Positions 25,701-32,585 of a stretch of 34,126 nucleotides of DNA are shown piece after piece. Below the pieces are notes generated by a model. It worked only from the letters and a program-made list of their open reading frames with translations. It was not told where the DNA came from and made no database searches. The position numbers and the translations under genes were made by a program. The stretch's first letter is position 1, and each line of letters begins with the position of its first letter. Source of the DNA: Gammaproteobacteria bacterium (GTDB lineage: Bacteria > Pseudomonadota > Gammaproteobacteria > Pseudomonadales > Cellvibrionaceae); assembly GCA_021151835.1 (NCBI GenBank), contig JAGKWO010000042.1, forward strand, positions 1 to 34,126, given 5' to 3'.

Positions 25701-26295
25701 GCAAGGAACACTGGATCAATTCTCTAAGGAATTCATCGATCCCTTTGTGGAAAAACGTGGCAATTGGACGAGCCGCAGTGTGGACGGGTTTAGCCTGGGC
25801 TTTCCATCATCGGCATTAGTTCAGCTACAACGCGCTGCCAGTATTCGCGATGTATTCTTCCGCCAGAATCCCGAAACCCCCAGCATCAGCCTGGAGCTCA
25901 GGCCTTATTACATGAATAAGGAAGATGCGTTGTTTACCCTCGATATGGGCGATCAACGGCTCACCTATAACCACGGTCCCAAATTCTGGAAGGCGGTTAC
26001 CTGGTCAGGGGACAACGAGGCACGTCGGTTGCGGTTGATTTTTGAGGATTTGAAAGGCGGCCAGTTTGATCGGGCGTTCACTGGTCCATGGGCCTGGTTT
26101 CGCTTAATGGATGCCGCGCAAATTCAATCTACGCCACAATCCAATGTGTATTTGATTACCTTTTCGCACGATTCCGCGCGCGCTACAGATGACAACAGCG
26201 CACGTAAAATTGTGTTCGAAGGCAGGGCAAACAGCATCAACAATCCGTTTAAGAATGAATTGTTAAATTCCTTCCGCTGTCCGGAGTCCATTTGA
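22741..26295 (+). CDS. tssM: T6SS inner-membrane core protein TssM (IcmF)
   Basis: TssM spans the inner membrane and reaches TssJ, forming the channel scaffold. Two N-terminal transmembrane helices (about 11-31 and 46-65) flank a short loop. A cytoplasmic GTPase-like domain has intact Walker A GPPGSGKTT (140-148), DTAGRY (about 199) and LFTKSDL (about 270). A third helix lies near 456-475 (AAYVAAAAITLAVVLLW), and the rest (about 480-1184) is periplasmic with the IcmF-related and C-terminal domains. AGGA stands six bases before the ATG. The 1184-residue length is normal; tagF follows after one base, suggesting coupling. Confidence 0.97.
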   Translation: MNKIGRFFTNSLVISIIGLLLIALLVWFAGPQIKFGADNKAPLADVTVRLLIIMAVVLLWVLNAWRRQFMVSKNNKSLVSDLQESNQYAQQGMASEQAADEIAQLDERFQSALATLNKLKFHGRGRKKALYQLPWYIIVGPPGSGKTTALVNSGLEFPLADQFGKGAVQGVGGTRNCDWWFTNEAVLIDTAGRYTTQDSHKAVDSSAWEGFLNLLKRNRRRRPINGAIVAISLQDLLMQSDEERTLHAKTIRSRLDELMDKLEIRFPVYLLFTKSDLVHGFSEFFEDLGKEDREQVWGVSLPNAPKPSQSPDFSYIGQELKKLSQRLNDRVIWRMHQERDPQRCAAIEGFPLQMENVFQIAESFISRTFAQNRFQFQPYLRGVYFSSGTQDGTPIDRLMTSVSANFGFARELAAPNSGRGKSYFISRLFREVIFPESELVGTNRRYERIIRITQTAAYVAAAAITLAVVLLWSGSVTRNNLYMVDVKDDIKTFKELTSKQTGNPADANTILPALNSLYSASSVYDKEAHPWLNSMGLYDDSVDQKADQLYQQKLQTLFLPHLLRTMERVIQQGDPDGDLYSSFRLYMMFHVMDKMNKPLVQEWFEHHWDKQFAQNKQTATELKQHLTALFALDFPASELNASLVEQTRLQLLRVPIAQRIYSRIKADPQYSQKVDVLNWYGESVRNNFNLNAAGTSVFTIPVLFTLQGYKNLDLSASSPLFSDVADEQWVLADANSDSQLLLNRDVDSISAQVREFYLADYSNTWASIHNALAVNNFSNIQELNRALSAFVDPVYSPIISILETAKTNTQLTPPILDKAADKVQGGGKLDKALDYAAARVEGNQVDKRFSDLHALMNQSSRGPAPVNSILQQVETLRAFVQEVALAPDTEQSAFEIAKARYQSNAGNPVSALRAYAKTTPEPVQRWLTSLADETWKIISQSARGYVSKEWRARVYQPYSQALAGRYPLNPNASDELALLDFSSFFKPQGTLDQFSKEFIDPFVEKRGNWTSRSVDGFSLGFPSSALVQLQRAASIRDVFFRQNPETPSISLELRPYYMNKEDALFTLDMGDQRLTYNHGPKFWKAVTWSGDNEARRLRLIFEDLKGGQFDRAFTGPWAWFRLMDAAQIQSTPQSNVYLITFSHDSARATDDNSARKIVFEGRANSINNPFKNELLNSFRCPESI

Positions 26296-26296
26296 A

Positions 26297-27019
26297 ATGA
26301 TCAAAGCCAATGATGTGGGGTTATTCGGCAAACTACCTGCCCATGGCGACTTTATTTACCGGGATCTCCCCAGCCATTTCATCAATGCCTGGGATACCTG
26401 GCTGCAGGGGTTTGTTGCCAGTTCCCAGCAGCAATTGGGTGAAGCCTGGCTGGATATTTATTTAACCAGCCCGATATGGCGGTTTGCGATATCGGACGGC
26501 GTTATTGATGGCCTGTCCTGGACAGGGATATTGCTGCCCAGTGTGGATCGTGTTGGGCGATATTTTCCATTTTCGATAGCGACCAAACTACCGGCAACGG
26601 CCAATCCATTTTTAATTATCCAACAGCAAAGCTGGTTTGATGCGATCGAACAATTGGCCTTATCTGCGTTATCAGGGCATATGCAGTTGGAAGAACTGGT
26701 CCAGGAAATCAATAAGCATAATGTGGCCCTACCCCCGGCAGTCCAACGTTACGCTCCATCACTGGACAATGCAGGCGTTGTCGCGGAGTTTGCCAATGAA
26801 ACGCCCAACCCTGGACTCGCCTACGCCCATTTGCTGGATAGCCAATGCCGCCAAACCTATTCAAACTATTCAATCTGGTCCACCGCAATGGGATCAGAAC
26901 GGATTAATCCCTGCGTATCCTATACCCGCGGGCTACCGAACTTTCGCAGCGCAGCCGCCATGCTGGACGGGCAATGGGCCCAATGGGGCTGGCACCAACC
27001 CGTCCAGGCTTTGCCGTAA
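26297..27019 (+). CDS. tagF: T6SS post-translational regulator TagF (ImpM)
   Basis: TagF represses T6SS assembly in parallel with or through the threonine-phosphorylation pathway, in Agrobacterium by binding Fha. The signature GLFGKLPAHGDFIYRDLPSH (8-27) is followed by WDTWLQGFVASSQQQLGEAW (about 33-52) and WTGILLPSVDRVGRYFPFSI (about 76-95). The 240 residues cover the TagF domain alone. Some relatives are fused to the PppA phosphatase; here pppA is a separate gene 21 bp downstream, keeping the functional pairing. The gene starts one base after the tssM stop. Confidence 0.93.
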   Translation: MIKANDVGLFGKLPAHGDFIYRDLPSHFINAWDTWLQGFVASSQQQLGEAWLDIYLTSPIWRFAISDGVIDGLSWTGILLPSVDRVGRYFPFSIATKLPATANPFLIIQQQSWFDAIEQLALSALSGHMQLEELVQEINKHNVALPPAVQRYAPSLDNAGVVAEFANETPNPGLAYAHLLDSQCRQTYSNYSIWSTAMGSERINPCVSYTRGLPNFRSAAAMLDGQWAQWGWHQPVQALP

Positions 27020-27040
27020 TTTTTACTAAGTGGTCTACGG

Positions 27041-27817
27041 ATGACAGATATAACTTTTCGACGTCCTATTTCCTGGGACAGCAGCCTGCTCACTGATGTC
27101 GGCTGTGTGCGTACCGTTAATGAAGACGCTGTGCTCGCACGGCCGGATATTGGTTTATGGGCCGTAGCAGATGGTATGGGCGGCCATAAAGTAGGCGATA
27201 TAGCCAGCAGCAAAATCGTGGCCGCATTGGATGTCATTAAAGACTGCCAGCATCTCAGTGAATGCGTGCAGGTAATTGAAGATTGCCTGCTTGATGTAAA
27301 CCAGCTCATGCTCGAATACGCCCAGATCATGTTCGATGGCGGCACAATGGGAAGCACCGTAGTGGCTGCTGTTATCAAGGGGCGGATAGGCGCTTGCTTG
27401 TGGGTTGGGGATTCGCGTTTATATCGTTTCCGCAACCAGAAGCTGGTGCAGATAACACGCGACCACAGTCAATTGGAAGAGATGATCGCCATGGGTCTCA
27501 TTACCCGCGCCGGTAGCGAAAACCATCCAAACCGTAACGTAATTACCCGGGCCGTGGGCGTAGAACCCCAACTCTATGTCGATATGACCCTTTTTACTAC
27601 CCAGGTCGGCGATACATTTTTATTATGCAGCGATGGGCTTTACAATGCCGTCACGGAAGAACAATTGATCCAAAACCTGAATCTGCGCGATGTACAACAA
27701 TGTGCCCAGCAATTGATGAAGCAGGCATTGGAAAATGGTGCACGCGATAATGTTTCAGTCGTTGTGGTGAAAGGGAATCCTGGCAAAGTCCCAACCAGTG
27801 AAAACGCTCAGGGATAG
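27041..27817 (+). CDS. pppA: T6SS PP2C-type protein phosphatase PppA
   Basis: PppA removes phosphate from PpkA targets and so switches off T6SS firing. The 258-residue PP2C domain is complete: VGCVRTVNEDAVLARP (20-35), VADGMGGH (about 44-51, metal-binding Asp), GSTVVAAVIKGRIGACLWVG (about 103-122) with GDSRLYR, TRDHSQLEEM, LLCSDGLYNAV (about 195) and ARDNVSVVVV near the end supplying the last metal ligand Asp. It has no membrane segment, so it acts in the cytoplasm. It sits between tagF and ppkA. Confidence 0.96.
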   Translation: MTDITFRRPISWDSSLLTDVGCVRTVNEDAVLARPDIGLWAVADGMGGHKVGDIASSKIVAALDVIKDCQHLSECVQVIEDCLLDVNQLMLEYAQIMFDGGTMGSTVVAAVIKGRIGACLWVGDSRLYRFRNQKLVQITRDHSQLEEMIAMGLITRAGSENHPNRNVITRAVGVEPQLYVDMTLFTTQVGDTFLLCSDGLYNAVTEEQLIQNLNLRDVQQCAQQLMKQALENGARDNVSVVVVKGNPGKVPTSENAQG

Positions 27818-27840
27818 ACAACATTTTTCGAGGATAAGTA

Positions 27841-30426
27841 ATGACAGACACTGGTGATAACGACAAAACGCATTTCAAGCCGCGTGAATCCAACCCTGTG
27901 CCGGAAAATAATAGCGACGCCACTCGGGTTGCGCCCCAGGGAGCATTGGCCAAAGCCCAGCAACCTGCACCTGCAAAAAATCCCGGCGATGCATTGAATA
28001 GCGAATTTCCGGATAAAACCCGCTTTATTCCCAAGCAAAACCCGGCAACCGCCAAAACGGAAATCAAATCCGACGTTACCCGGGTAAATTCGCGCACGCC
28101 CACCAAACCCGGCGCACCCGCAAAAGATCCCGCACTCCTGAAAGGCCGTTTTATCCTGGAGGATCTCCTGGGCGCAGGGGGCATGGGAGTTGTTTACAAA
28201 GCAAAAGATTTGCTCAAGATTGAAGCACAGGATCGCGATCCCTATGTTGCGATCAAAGTATTAACGGATGAATTCAAAGCGCATCCGGAAGCCTTTATTG
28301 CATTGCAACGTGAATCGCGCAAAACCCAGCGCATTGCCCACCCGAATATCGTGACCGTTTTCGACTTTGATCGGGACGGCGATACCGTTTTTATGACCAT
28401 GGAATACCTCGACGGTAAACCATTGGACAAATTGATCAATCAATACCGCTCAATGGGCTTGCCAGCGGATGAAGTATTCAAAATATTGGAAGGAATCAGT
28501 GCGGCACTGATCTATGCCCATGGGCAAAATATTATTCACTCGGATTTCAAACCGGGAAACATTTTTGTAAGCAATAAAGGCATCGCCAAGGTAATTGACT
28601 TTGGTATCGCACGTGCAGTTGCCAAAGTTGAACACCGCGAAGAAAGCCTCGATGATAAAACAGTATTTGATGCGGGCAACCTGGGCGCATTGACTCCCGC
28701 CTATGCGAGTCTGGAGATGCTCGAGGGCAAATCCCCGGATGTGCGCGATGATATCTATGCACTGGGATGTATTGCTTACGAACTTTATACCGGTACACAT
28801 CCATTCAACCGCATTCATGCGGATGAAGCAAAACGGCAAAAACTTAAACCCAAACGCATCCCGGAATTAAAAAAGAATCAATGGCGTGCGATAGAAAAAG
28901 CACTGGCATTCGAGCGCGAAGACCGTATCCAATCCGTAGAGTTATTTTGGGAAGAGTTTTCACGCAAACCAAAGAATTACTGGACCAGCGTCCTGGTAAG
29001 CCTGTTGGTAGTGGGCGGTGCTGCGGGCGCTTACTATAAATATAAACCCGAGCCGGTAAAAACGGTGTCTGAAGATCAGGTTCGCAGTGAAATCGAAAAG
29101 AAACTGCGTGTGGAAATGATCCAGAAAACGCTCGCTGAACTGCACCAACAACCCAATTTCTCGCCTGAATGGGAAGCCCTGCTGTGGCAAACCATCCAGG
29201 AATCACGGCAACTTCTTGGCACTACCGATACCTGGCTCAATTCGCAGGAAGTCGTTTTTTTCGGGCTCTATTTGCAGAAAATAAAAACAGCGATTGAAAC
29301 CGACGATCTGGCCAATGCTGAACTCTGGATCACCAACGCCAAACGCTACACACAAGACAATCAACAACTGGATGAGCTCGCTGGCAGTCTGGCGCTTGCA
29401 AAAGAAAACCAACGCAAGCGGGAATTGGAACTTGCACAACAAAAAGCAGCGCAAGCAGCTGATCAGGAGCGAATCCAGCAAGCGCGCCAGGAGCAACAAC
29501 AAAAAGAAGCTGTAGTGGTTCGCCAAAATGCGGATTTTGATACCGCGTTGGAAAATGTAAATCGACAGCTTGCGTGCAAAAGTACAATCGATATGCGCGA
29601 CCTTGAAATCGCTATTACTAAATTGCGCTCGCTTAACATGACACGTTATCAAAAAGAGGAGGGCAATATTGTTGTTTCCCTCGCAGGGTGTATTCAAAAA
29701 CTGGGGGCAACATTTCCTGACCGGGCCGAAGTAATAAAGCGTCAGGCATTACGTTTGTTTCCTGCTAACGGCTTGCTGGAAAAAATTGTTATCGCGGCGC
29801 GGGACCCTTGCAGCTCTACCTTGGCTGGCCTTGGCTCACGGGGAATGGGCAGCACTTGTCGGGATAAATTAACTGGAGCAACAAAAGCCCCGGTACTCGT
29901 TGTTATACCGGCGAAAGGAAGCATCAAATCTTTTGCGATTGGTAAATTTGAAATTTCTGTTGATGAAATGAATGAGTTTTGCCGCCAAACCAGCCAATGC
30001 TCTTTAAGTGGTGACGCTAGCGCACCCGCTACCAATATTTCGTCTGCGAATGTTACTGCATACCTGAAATGGTTAACGGATAAATCTGGCCATCAATACC
30101 GGCTGCCCACACTGGCGGAATGGCAGTATGCAGCAAAAGCGACCAATGCAGCACCTGATCCGAATCGCAATTGCAAGCTGAATTCCCGTGGAATACAAAA
30201 AGGTAACACGCTCAATAAAATCACGTTGGGTCAACAAAACCCCTGGGGTCTTGTTAACTATTTAGGTAATGCGCGTGAGTTGGTTATGGACCCTGGCGGC
30301 CGTTACCTGGCCGTAGGTGGTTCTTACGATACTGAAATGGCCGAGTGCAGTTTCAACAATCAAACTGCGCACAATGGCAGTGCTGACCAATTCACCGGCA
30401 TAAGAGTTGTTCGAACTCTGCAATAG
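27841..30426 (+). CDS. ppkA: T6SS Ser/Thr kinase PpkA with periplasmic FGE-sulfatase-like domain
   Basis: This 861-residue transmembrane kinase triggers T6SS assembly. Residues 1-98 are a disordered tail with four D-x-T-(R/H)-(F/V) motifs (Thr10, Thr28, Thr60, Thr80). The kinase domain (about 103-375) has the Gly loop GAGGMGVVYK (111-120), Lys139 in VAIKV, catalytic loop HSDFKPGN (233-240; Asp235, lacking the Arg of HRD) and DFG 253-255. The activation loop contains DDKTVF (Thr274) and TPAYASLE. A transmembrane helix spans 382-399. Outside lie a Gln/Ala-rich coiled coil (about 515-565) and a formylglycine-generating-enzyme-like domain (about 686-861: RLPTLAEWQYAAK 754-766, GNARELV 809-815, FTGIRVVR at the end). 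In Pseudomonas the activator TagR carries this FGE-like fold as a separate protein and the PpkA tail is a vWA domain; no tagQRST genes occur here. Confidence 0.96.
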   Translation: MTDTGDNDKTHFKPRESNPVPENNSDATRVAPQGALAKAQQPAPAKNPGDALNSEFPDKTRFIPKQNPATAKTEIKSDVTRVNSRTPTKPGAPAKDPALLKGRFILEDLLGAGGMGVVYKAKDLLKIEAQDRDPYVAIKVLTDEFKAHPEAFIALQRESRKTQRIAHPNIVTVFDFDRDGDTVFMTMEYLDGKPLDKLINQYRSMGLPADEVFKILEGISAALIYAHGQNIIHSDFKPGNIFVSNKGIAKVIDFGIARAVAKVEHREESLDDKTVFDAGNLGALTPAYASLEMLEGKSPDVRDDIYALGCIAYELYTGTHPFNRIHADEAKRQKLKPKRIPELKKNQWRAIEKALAFEREDRIQSVELFWEEFSRKPKNYWTSVLVSLLVVGGAAGAYYKYKPEPVKTVSEDQVRSEIEKKLRVEMIQKTLAELHQQPNFSPEWEALLWQTIQESRQLLGTTDTWLNSQEVVFFGLYLQKIKTAIETDDLANAELWITNAKRYTQDNQQLDELAGSLALAKENQRKRELELAQQKAAQAADQERIQQARQEQQQKEAVVVRQNADFDTALENVNRQLACKSTIDMRDLEIAITKLRSLNMTRYQKEEGNIVVSLAGCIQKLGATFPDRAEVIKRQALRLFPANGLLEKIVIAARDPCSSTLAGLGSRGMGSTCRDKLTGATKAPVLVVIPAKGSIKSFAIGKFEISVDEMNEFCRQTSQCSLSGDASAPATNISSANVTAYLKWLTDKSGHQYRLPTLAEWQYAAKATNAAPDPNRNCKLNSRGIQKGNTLNKITLGQQNPWGLVNYLGNARELVMDPGGRYLAVGGSYDTEMAECSFNNQTAHNGSADQFTGIRVVRTLQ

Positions 30427-30439
30427 CGAGGAAAGGTAA

Positions 30440-30616
30440 GTGGAACAAGATTACGCAGAGGCCATAAAAAAACTGGTTCGGCAGTACTATGAACACGAAA
30501 TCACCCTGGATGCGTATCGCCGCGAACGCAAACGCTTGATTGACAAAATGGATCTGGAATTTAATGGCAACGAATTTATTGATAGAAGTGTAATCACCCA
30601 GGTACCGCAAAACTAA
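30440..30616 (+). CDS. Small 58-residue protein, SHOCT-like, end of the T6SS operon
   Basis: A GTG at 30440 preceded by GAGGAAAGG (three-base spacing from the SD tail) opens a 58-codon frame ending at 30616. The product is highly charged, helical and without signal or membrane segment. Its middle (YYEHEITLDAYRRERKRLID) resembles the short C-terminal oligomerisation motif (SHOCT) pattern of leucine/aromatic residue, x, G/E-x-I-T-x-x-E/A-y-x-x-x-R/K-x-x-L. It lies 13 bp after ppkA on the same strand, so it is probably co-transcribed; a role in binding the PpkA/Fha apparatus would be a guess. It has coding character (good SD, neighbour-like codon use) but no recognised homologue. Confidence 0.65.
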   Translation: MEQDYAEAIKKLVRQYYEHEITLDAYRRERKRLIDKMDLEFNGNEFIDRSVITQVPQN

Positions 30617-30632
30617 ACAATTGCATGAAACG

Positions 30633-30658
30633 TTAGTGACGTGTTTTCCTGTCACTGA
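30633..30658 (+). terminator. Weak stem-loop after the T6SS operon
   Basis: TTAGTGAC (30633-30640) pairs with GTCACTGA (30651-30658), with one G-T wobble, around a 10-nt loop. The sequence beyond it (TGGTTTATC) has only a short T-run, so termination is likely partial. Confidence 0.3.
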
Positions 30659-30726
30659 TGGTTTATCTGCTATCTGCACTAACACTGATATACATTCGTA
30701 AACAATATAGTTAACAATCAAAACCA

Positions 30727-30755
30727 TTAAGAGCCCATTTAAAATGGGCTCTTAA
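30727..30755. terminator. Strong stem-loop between the T6SS and Exb operons
   Basis: A perfect 12-bp stem (TTAAGAGCCCAT / ATGGGCTCTTAA) with a 5-nt A/T loop lies 111 bases after the last T6SS gene and 42 bases before exbB. The T-tract after it on the plus strand is broken (CTTAATATGAG). It probably separates the two units, but some read-through is plausible. Confidence 0.65.
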
Positions 30756-30796
30756 TATGAGTATTAATTTATAAAGAAAGGGATGGAAAATTTACT

Positions 30797-31477
30797 ATGA
30801 ACATGACAGAAATTATTCGCTTTATGCAGGATGGGGGCGTTTTTATGTTTCCTATCGGCATTATCCTGGTAGTAGGTCTGGCGATTGTTGTTGAGCGGTT
30901 TGTTTTTTTAGGCAAGGCCAAAAAATTAAATGCCAGCGCTTTTGATCCAATCATTAATGCACTGCAAAAACGCGATTACCAGGGGGCGGTTAATATCAGT
31001 AAATCGTCAGAGGCAGCCGTTGCACGTATTATTAATGCCGGTTTGGCGCGGATGGCCCATTCAAATCGCAGGGAAGATATTGAGTCCGCGATGGAAGAAG
31101 GTGTCATGGAAGCGATACCACGCCTGGAGCGCCGCACGGGTTATTTGGCAACGCTTGCCAACATCGCCACCTTGCTGGGCTTACTGGGTACCATTCACGG
31201 TTTAAGTTCTGCATTTTCCGCAGTGGCAAATGCCGATCCATCGGAAAAAGCAGCCTTACTTTCCGCCAGTATTGCAGTCGCGATGAACGCCACTGCATTT
31301 GGTTTGTTCACCGCCATTCCCCTGTTATTAGCGCATTCTATGATCCAGAGCCGCACGCTGGAAATTATTGATAGCCTTGAAATGGCGGGCGTAAAATGTT
31401 TGAACATTATTACCAATGCGCAGGATTCTATTGCACGGCAACGTGTGGCTGACGTAAATAACTCCAACAAACAATAA
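30797..31477 (+). CDS. exbB: MotA/TolQ/ExbB-family proton-channel protein
   Basis: The 226-residue inner-membrane protein has three transmembrane helices in the family layout: TM1 at about 13-33 (GVFMFPIGIILVVGLAIVVE), a cytoplasmic loop, and TM2/TM3 at about 118-195 with the signature LANIATLLGLLGTIHGLSSA (about 117-136) and ATAFGLFTAIPLLLAHSMI. ExbB-type proteins form a pentamer around an ExbD dimer and use the proton-motive force to drive an energy transducer. It starts the four-gene exbB-exbD-exbD-transducer operon after a stem-loop, with GGGATGG upstream. Which outer-membrane or envelope process it powers is not set by sequence. Confidence 0.93.
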   Translation: MNMTEIIRFMQDGGVFMFPIGIILVVGLAIVVERFVFLGKAKKLNASAFDPIINALQKRDYQGAVNISKSSEAAVARIINAGLARMAHSNRREDIESAMEEGVMEAIPRLERRTGYLATLANIATLLGLLGTIHGLSSAFSAVANADPSEKAALLSASIAVAMNATAFGLFTAIPLLLAHSMIQSRTLEIIDSLEMAGVKCLNIITNAQDSIARQRVADVNNSNKQ

Positions 31478-31500
31478 TCGGAATTGAAGGAACGCCACAC

Positions 31501-32049
31501 ATGCGCCGATTATCCAAACGCAACAGTGAAGAAGCCGATGTTGATGTTACGTCATTCATCAATCTCGTCATTGTGCTGGTGCCTGTTTTATTGATGGGCA
31601 TGGTTCTATCGCGAATTACCGTATTGGATTTAAAACTGCCCGATATCGCCGTCAATTCAGCCGCACCGCAAACTGAACCTCCTGCGCAATTGGAGTTAAT
31701 TGTGCGTGCGAATTACTTTGATATTAATTATCCGGCGGGTATTCGTTTAAAACGGCTCGATAAAACCGCAGCTGGAAATTACGATTACGTAAACCTCACA
31801 TTGCATCTTCAGGAAATAAAACGCCAGTTGGGTGAAAAAGGGATAGAGAAGCGCGATATTTATTTGTTATCCGAAAAAAATGTCGATTATCAAACCCTGG
31901 TCCGGGTTATGGATACTGTCCGCTCCTATCGGACCGTAGTGGCTACTTCCGTCGTAAATGCTGAGTTATTCCCCGAGGTTTCGCTCGGTGATGCTCCGCC
32001 AGAGGGCGAACAAACACTGGCGCTGCCACCAGCAACGGGAGCGCAATGA
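31501..32049 (+). CDS. exbD: ExbD/TolR-family protein, first copy, with Asp-to-Asn in the transmembrane motif
   Basis: This 182-residue protein has a short cytoplasmic N-terminus, one transmembrane helix (about 19-40) and a periplasmic domain. In ExbD and TolR the helix starts TPxIDvmLvLL and its Asp (Asp25 in E. coli ExbD) carries protons. Here the aligned segment is TSFINLVIVLVPVLL, so Asn21 stands in the Asp position and a Pro interrupts the helix. The periplasmic part (LELIVRANYFDINYPAGI, REKNVDYQTLVRVMDTVRSY-like) keeps the ExbD/TolR fold. It overlaps the second exbD by the ATGA arrangement. It is likely the non-protonatable partner in a heterodimer, or a structural subunit. Confidence 0.9.
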   Translation: MRRLSKRNSEEADVDVTSFINLVIVLVPVLLMGMVLSRITVLDLKLPDIAVNSAAPQTEPPAQLELIVRANYFDINYPAGIRLKRLDKTAAGNYDYVNLTLHLQEIKRQLGEKGIEKRDIYLLSEKNVDYQTLVRVMDTVRSYRTVVATSVVNAELFPEVSLGDAPPEGEQTLALPPATGAQ

Positions 32050-32585
32050 TGAAAAAATCCCACCGCGCAAAACGCATGAACAGGCACCATGGTCGTTTGA
32101 ACTTCGTACCCAAATTAAATTTGGTTCCGCTGATCGATTGCTTTGTATTGTTGATATTTTTTCTACTGATTAATTATTCAACGGATGTAGAAATTTTGCA
32201 GACGGATAAAACTGTCAAGCTGCCAACATCCATATCGGAAACCTTGCCAAAAGAAAATCTCGTGGTTGTGGTAAACGCAAGTGAAATCCTGGTATTGGGG
32301 CGCAGCCTGGGTAACATCAACGATATGATGGCCGCAACTAGCGACACGTTTGAACCCTTGATAACAGAACTAAAATACCTTGCCAGCAAAGCACCGGCGT
32401 TAACTGAAAAAGAGCAAGCGGAAGGCAGGGCGATTACTGTGCTCGGGGATCGTGCGATCCCTTATGAACAGCTGAAAAAAATCATGGCTAGTTGTGTTGC
32501 TGCAGGTTACCGCAACATTTCCCTGGCAGTTATGCATAAAGAAGCCAGTAATTCGGTAACAGGGGGCCAGGATGACCGCCGTTAA
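32046..32585 (+). CDS. exbD: ExbD/TolR-family protein, second copy, Asp intact
   Basis: This 179-residue ExbD/TolR protein has a basic cytoplasmic N-terminus, a transmembrane helix at about 28-46 (LVPLIDCFVLLIFFLLIN) with the proton-carrying Asp31 in place, and a periplasmic domain ending in the typical VTVLGDRAIPYEQLKKIMAS-like strand-helix (ITVLGDRAIPYEQLKKIMAS). Paired ExbD genes behind one ExbB also occur in the Myxococcus AglR-AglQ-AglS motor. Its start overlaps the previous stop, and its end overlaps the transducer gene by 14 bp. Confidence 0.92.
   Translation: MMKKSHRAKRMNRHHGRLNFVPKLNLVPLIDCFVLLIFFLLINYSTDVEILQTDKTVKLPTSISETLPKENLVVVVNASEILVLGRSLGNINDMMAATSDTFEPLITELKYLASKAPALTEKEQAEGRAITVLGDRAIPYEQLKKIMASCVAAGYRNISLAVMHKEASNSVTGGQDDRR

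Noticed and set aside
32205..32222. DKTV in the second ExbD as another PpkA motif
   Set aside because: It lies just after the transmembrane helix on the periplasmic side, and a Val-x-Leu-Pro strand is normal for ExbD; the cytoplasmic kinase could not reach it.
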